DNA of 64,000 bases. Source: Deltaproteobacteria bacterium (GTDB lineage: Bacteria; Myxococcota_A; UBA9160; UBA4427). The stretch is taken from contig JAJDAN010000083.1 of assembly GCA_029261855.1 (NCBI GenBank), positions 62,001-126,000 on the forward strand. The letters run 5' to 3'. The translations under genes and the position numbers were made by a program. Below, piece after piece: positions 60,807-64,000 of this stretch. The stretch's first letter is position 1. Each line of letters starts with the position of its first letter. Below the pieces are notes generated by a model, which was not told the origin of the DNA, did not search any database, and saw nothing but the letters and a program-made list of their open reading frames with translations.

Positions 60807-61628
60807 ATGACGCAGGCCGGCTCCAGCACGGGAAGACTCGCGGGGCGCACCGCCATCGTTACGGGCGCCGGCGCAGGCATCGGGCGCGGCATCGCTCGCC
60901 GCTTCGCACGCGAGGGCGCGCGAGTCGCCGTCGCCGAGATCGACCCCGAGACCGGCAAGCGCTGCGTCGAAGAGCTGGTGGCCCTGGGCGCCGAAGCCCT
61001 GTTCGTCCCCACCGATGTCGGCCGCAAGCAGGAGGTCGAGTCGATGGTCGAGCAGACCGTCCAGCACTTCGGAAGCGTGGACGTGCTGGTCAACAATGCC
61101 TGGTCGGGCGGAGCGATGGTGCGCAGTGAGTGGATGGACGACGCCCACATGCAGCGCGCGTTCGAGGTCGGAACCCTCGGCGCCTTCCAGGCGATGCGTG
61201 CCTGCTTTCCGCACATGCGGGACCGCGGATACGGACGCGTCATCAACCTGTGTTCCTTGAACGGTGTGAACGCGCACATGTTCACGATCCACTACAACAT
61301 GGCCAAGGAAGCCTTGCGCGCGATCACGCGGACGGCAGCGCGCGAGTGGGCGGACCGGGGGATCACCTGCAACGTGATTTGTCCGGCTGCGGAGACCGAG
61401 GCGTCGACCGAACTACGCAAGCAGATGCCGGCGCTGTTCGAGAAGATCGACCCGCTACTGCCCATGAAGCGCATGGGCGACCCCGAGGAGGACATCGCAC
61501 CCGTCGCGCTGTTCCTCGCCAGTGAGGACTCCCGTTTCGTCACGGGGAACACCCTGTATGCGGACGGTGGGGGTCACATCAACGGCGCCGGCTGGGTGCC
61601 CGAGCTGCCCTTCGACGAGCAGGCGTAG
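60807..61628 (+). CDS. SDR family oxidoreductase
   Basis: A 273-residue short-chain dehydrogenase. Cofactor motif TGAGAGIGRGIARRF, structural motif LVNNAWSGG (a variant of NNAG), catalytic S150, Y163 and K167 (YNMAK). GGAGGA stands upstream of the ATG at 60807. Its C-terminus ends PELPFDEQA. The VOC-fold gene follows on the same strand after 33 bases. Substrate not assignable. Confidence 0.92.
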   Translation: MTQAGSSTGRLAGRTAIVTGAGAGIGRGIARRFAREGARVAVAEIDPETGKRCVEELVALGAEALFVPTDVGRKQEVESMVEQTVQHFGSVDVLVNNAWSGGAMVRSEWMDDAHMQRAFEVGTLGAFQAMRACFPHMRDRGYGRVINLCSLNGVNAHMFTIHYNMAKEALRAITRTAAREWADRGITCNVICPAAETEASTELRKQMPALFEKIDPLLPMKRMGDPEEDIAPVALFLASEDSRFVTGNTLYADGGGHINGAGWVPELPFDEQA

Positions 61629-61661
61629 CGCTTCGCGACGCCCGAGCAGGAGCTTCGAATC

Positions 61662-62153
61662 ATGGACGTCGCCAGCGAGCTTGGACTGCCCCCCATCGAT
61701 CAGGTTGCCTGGATCGTGCGGGACCTCGACCGGGCCCTCGAGACCTTCGGGCCGCTGTTCGGCGAGTTCACCACGATGGACAGCTCCCTCGAGGGATGCC
61801 GCTACCGCGGCCGCCGCGCCGACGTCTCCATGCGCATCGCCTTCGGCCGCTCGGGGCCCCTGGAGATCGAGCTGATCCAGCCGGTCTCGGGCGAGAGCCC
61901 GCACTTCGAGCTGCTCGAGAAGTACGGCGAGGGCGTCCACCACGTGCGCTTTCGGGTGGATGATCTCGACGCTCCTCGCGAGAGACTCGAAGCGCTAGGC
62001 TTCGAAGTCATCTGGGCGCACGAGATGCCGGCGATCCACACGCGCTGGGCCTACCTCGAGGCGCCGACCGGGCAAGGCGGGGCGCTGGTAGAGCTGCTGG
62101 AGATGCCGAGTGGGACGAGCGAATCGAGTGGGACGAGTGAGCCGACTACCTGA
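61662..62153 (+). CDS. VOC family (glyoxalase-like) protein
   Basis: A 163-residue protein of the vicinal-oxygen-chelate fold with two beta-alpha-beta-beta-beta halves: IDQVAWIVRDLDRALETF at the start and GVHHVRFRVDDLDAPRERLEALG later. IELIQPVSGESPHFELLE and AYLEAPTGQGGALVELLE provide the Glu ligands. The pattern matches methylmalonyl-CoA-epimerase-like or dioxygenase VOC proteins. The tail SSGTSEPTT is a degenerate tandem repeat of a 6-codon-like unit. Likely co-transcribed with the SDR. Confidence 0.85.
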   Translation: MDVASELGLPPIDQVAWIVRDLDRALETFGPLFGEFTTMDSSLEGCRYRGRRADVSMRIAFGRSGPLEIELIQPVSGESPHFELLEKYGEGVHHVRFRVDDLDAPRERLEALGFEVIWAHEMPAIHTRWAYLEAPTGQGGALVELLEMPSGTSESSGTSEPTT

Positions 62154-62169
62154 GGCAGACACCCTGCGG

Positions 62170-63150
62170 ATGCTGCGATCACTGGTCCTGGTCACGTTGC
62201 TGTGCGGCGTTGGCGGGGGTTCCGCGTTCGCGGCGCTGCCGGTCGGGTTGACCCCGGATCTGACCCTGACCCACGACGGGGCGACCCGCAGCTACGACGT
62301 GTTGCGCCCGGTGAGCTCGCAAGGGGGCCTGCGTCCCCTCGTCGTCGATCTCCATGGCTTCACGTCGAACGGCGACCAGCAACGTTCGATTTCCGGCTGG
62401 GACGCCATCGCAGCTGCCGAGGGCATCCTGGTGGCCTGGCCGGACGGTCTCGACAGCTCGTGGAACGGCGGGACCTGCTGCGGGACGGCAGTCACGAACG
62501 ACGTCGACGACGTCGGCTTCATCCGGGCCATGGTGGCCGCGGTCCAGGCCGAGGCCAACGTCGACCCCAGTCGCATCTACGTGACCGGTCTCTCGAATGG
62601 TGGCGCCATGACCCAGAGACTGGCCTGCGAGGCAGCGGACCTGTTCGCCGCCGCCGCGCCACTCGCGTTCCCGGTCCCCTACACGAACTTCGCCGGGCAG
62701 TGTCAGCCCAGCGAGCCGATTCCGATCCTGTCGTACATGGGCTTCAGCGACGTGCTCGTGTCCTACGCGGGCGCCGCGCCGAGCTTTGCCGGTTGGCGGG
62801 ACAAGAACGGCTGCGACAGCGCGGGGCCGCCGCCCGAGATCAACGAGGTGTACGGGGGCAGCGATTGCGCGATCGACACCAGCTGCGGCGAGCCGGGCGT
62901 CGAGGTGGGTCTCTGCAGCGTGACGGGCAGTCTCTTCGACCCACCGCTCGATCAATTCAACGGTCACATCCTCTATCTGAACGACGACGCCTTCGACGTG
63001 AGCCAGCGCGCCTGGGACTTCATGCAGGTGCACCGGACGAACCAGTCGCTGCCGGGGGTCTCGCCCTGGCTGCTCGCCGGGGTCCTGGCGGCAACGGGCG
63101 GCGCGCTGCTGGGGCTGCGCGGCGTACGGCGTCGGTCGGCGCGCGCCTGA
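62170..63150 (+). CDS. secreted esterase (PHB-depolymerase/feruloyl-esterase-like) with C-terminal sorting-type tail
   Basis: A 326-residue protein. The ATG at 62170 gives a signal peptide (cleavage near AFA|ALP). An alpha/beta-hydrolase domain follows: PLVVDLHGFTSNGDQQ (oxyanion side), WPDGLDSSWNGGTCC, IYVTGLSNGGAMTQ with nucleophile in GLSNG, and NGHILYLND with the His. Several Cys residues suggest disulfides. The last 35 residues (LPGVSPWLLAGVLAATGG..., then a basic R-R-R-S) form a hydrophobic segment plus arginines after a short L-P-G-V-S motif, similar to IPTL-CTERM/PEP-CTERM sorting signals. Confidence 0.8.
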   Translation: MLRSLVLVTLLCGVGGGSAFAALPVGLTPDLTLTHDGATRSYDVLRPVSSQGGLRPLVVDLHGFTSNGDQQRSISGWDAIAAAEGILVAWPDGLDSSWNGGTCCGTAVTNDVDDVGFIRAMVAAVQAEANVDPSRIYVTGLSNGGAMTQRLACEAADLFAAAAPLAFPVPYTNFAGQCQPSEPIPILSYMGFSDVLVSYAGAAPSFAGWRDKNGCDSAGPPPEINEVYGGSDCAIDTSCGEPGVEVGLCSVTGSLFDPPLDQFNGHILYLNDDAFDVSQRAWDFMQVHRTNQSLPGVSPWLLAGVLAATGGALLGLRGVRRRSARA

Positions 63151-63156
63151 TCGCGA

Positions 63157-63498
63157 TCAATCCCGGCGGAAGCGCCCGTCCTGGGTCGCGGCGAAGCAGG
63201 TGTCGCCTTCTTCCTGGCACATGACCACGTAGACAGCCCGCTTGTCGCAGCCGGCCACACCGATCGTGAACTCGATCCGCTGCAGCCCATCGACGAACGG
63301 CCCCTGAATGGCCGGCTGAATGAAGTCGCTCGACAACACGGTGCCTGTCGCCGCCGGGCACGCCAGATCGAAGCGGCCCCGGTCGAGCGCGGTCTTGAGC
63401 GCAAGCGGTTCCTTGGACGCGATCGCCTGTTGCTGATTCACGCAGCCCGACGCCAATAGGGGCAGGGCGGCGAACGCCAGGATCAACAGTCGCTTCAT
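63157..63498 (-). CDS. small lipoprotein of unknown function
   Basis: A 113-residue protein with a lipoprotein signal (LLASGC|VNQ). The mature part has a few cysteines (DLACPAATG, GVAGCDKRAVYVVMCQEEGDTC), probably disulfide-bonded. No family recognised. It lies between the secreted esterase (convergent) and the edge gene. Confidence 0.65.
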   Translation of the reverse strand: MKRLLILAFAALPLLASGCVNQQQAIASKEPLALKTALDRGRFDLACPAATGTVLSSDFIQPAIQGPFVDGLQRIEFTIGVAGCDKRAVYVVMCQEEGDTCFAATQDGRFRRD

Positions 63499-63517
63499 CG
63501 TCTCTACTCCCGTGTGT

Positions 63518-64000
63518 TCAGCTTCGCCGCGGGCCGCCGTTGCTGCCCGGCCAGCGCGATCCGCTGATGGTGTCGGCGTGGGGCCAGAAGGCTTCCGGAT
63601 CGAGCGCGCCCTCGAGGGTGATGTCGCGGCCCAGGAAGTTCATCCAGTCGAGGTGTGCCGACACCAGCTCTCGTTGGGGCAGCAGGCTCGCGATCGGGTC
63701 CCACGGGCTGTCGCGCAGGACGAGCTCGCCGTCGACGGCCTCGCGATGCGCCGTACCGTAGGTGCTCTTGACGCGGACCACGTGGGGCGGGAAGTCGTAC
63801 GCCTTCTCGGCGCCGCCCACCGCGCGGGAGACCTTGATCCACCACTCGTTCTCTTCGTACTTCTCGGGACCCGGGTCAACGCCCGTGGTCTGACCGGAGA
63901 ATTCGAGGAAGGTGTATCGCTGGTGGCTACAGCGCGCGCGCACACCCGGGCCCACGCGGTAGTACTCGATCTCCGCGGGATACTTGGGCTGACCGTTCAT
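63518..64000 (-). CDS. acetoacetate decarboxylase-like protein, edge gene
   Basis: A 160-residue reading frame that reaches the window edge. The codon at 63998-64000 is ATG, so this may be the true start or an internal Met of a longer gene. The sequence VGGAEKAYDFPPHVVRVKSTYG and the block RDSPWDPIASLLPQRELVSA resemble the C-terminal half of acetoacetate decarboxylase family proteins (G-x-x-x-L-x-x-S-P-x-D-P-x-A-x-L-P). Similarity is by eye and moderate. It is 19 bases from the lipoprotein gene. Confidence 0.5.
   Translation of the reverse strand: MNGQPKYPAEIEYYRVGPGVRARCSHQRYTFLEFSGQTTGVDPGPEKYEENEWWIKVSRAVGGAEKAYDFPPHVVRVKSTYGTAHREAVDGELVLRDSPWDPIASLLPQRELVSAHLDWMNFLGRDITLEGALDPEAFWPHADTISGSRWPGSNGGPRRS

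Noticed and set aside
59736-61292. The long minus-strand extension in front of the alkylsulfatase-like gene
   Set aside because: It is antisense or shifted relative to the LLM oxidoreductase and SDR genes, which have full motifs; the MBL protein starts properly at 59735.

Overview
The window is a 64 kb piece of a high-GC bacterial chromosome, densely packed with genes on both strands, with short intergenic gaps. No rRNA, tRNA, CRISPR array, transposase or phage gene was seen. The gene mix (wax ester synthase/DGAT, F420-type luciferase-like oxidoreductase, crotonase, thiolase, CaiB-type CoA transferase, several SDRs and amidohydrolases, many sulfotransferases, FHA/PilZ/GGDEF regulators, a UGSC selenoprotein) suggests a free-living aerobe from the former Deltaproteobacteria, such as Myxococcota or Binatota. 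That placement is an inference from gene content only.

Layout. 1-9.2 kb: an Ada-type DNA repair gene cut by the window edge, a LOG-like Rossmann protein, then a minus-strand unit PpiC - HupE - thioredoxin-domain protein - UGSC selenoprotein. The last gene reads through an in-frame UGA that is followed by a well-placed SECIS-like hairpin. An AI-2E family permease, a DUF3445 protein and a saccharopine-dehydrogenase-like enzyme follow. 9.3-22 kb: a lipoprotein, CoA transferase, epimerase-like protein, sulfotransferase, a sulfatase-fold lipoprotein without the usual active-site motif, an FHA-GGDEF protein, an MBOAT acyltransferase with its SGNH-like partner, a second FHA protein, a TMEM220 protein and a GST.

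22-31 kb: a sulfotransferase/lipoprotein/DUF420 unit leads into an aa3-type cytochrome oxidase operon (dihaem cytochrome c, a 34-residue membrane peptide, subunits II, I, III, IV, a second subunit III-like protein, a 77-residue membrane protein), followed by a carotenoid oxygenase. 31.4-35 kb: a surface-glycan cluster (methyltransferase, flippase, methyltransferase, sulfotransferase). 35-41 kb: beta-oxidation genes (crotonase, 3-hydroxyacyl-CoA dehydrogenase, thiolase), another sulfotransferase and a metallo-beta-lactamase-fold lipoprotein. 41-51 kb: a CrtC/AttH-like protein, a kinase-fold phosphotransferase, a glycerophosphodiesterase, a membrane dipeptidase, an SDR, an NTF2-like protein, a START protein, a tandem pair of glycosyltransferase-like paralogues, a secreted beta-helix protein and a methyltransferase.

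51-64 kb: a carboxylesterase and a wax ester synthase followed by the remnant of an amidohydrolase, then amtB-glnB, a PilZ protein, a strongly structured non-coding stretch, a promoter with an overlapping palindrome and an amidohydrolase, an alkylsulfatase-like MBL protein with a QxHxDH metal motif, an LLM oxidoreductase, an SDR, a VOC protein, a secreted esterase with a C-terminal sorting-type tail, a small lipoprotein and an acetoacetate-decarboxylase-like protein at the edge.

Common themes are aerobic lipid and CoA-ester metabolism, sulfated or methylated surface glycans, and c-di-GMP/FHA signalling. A recurrent TANNNT box 6-9 bases before start codons that lack a good Shine-Dalgarno sequence suggests that many transcripts are leaderless. 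The strongest individual observation is the UGSC selenoprotein with its SECIS candidate and its thioredoxin-domain neighbour.
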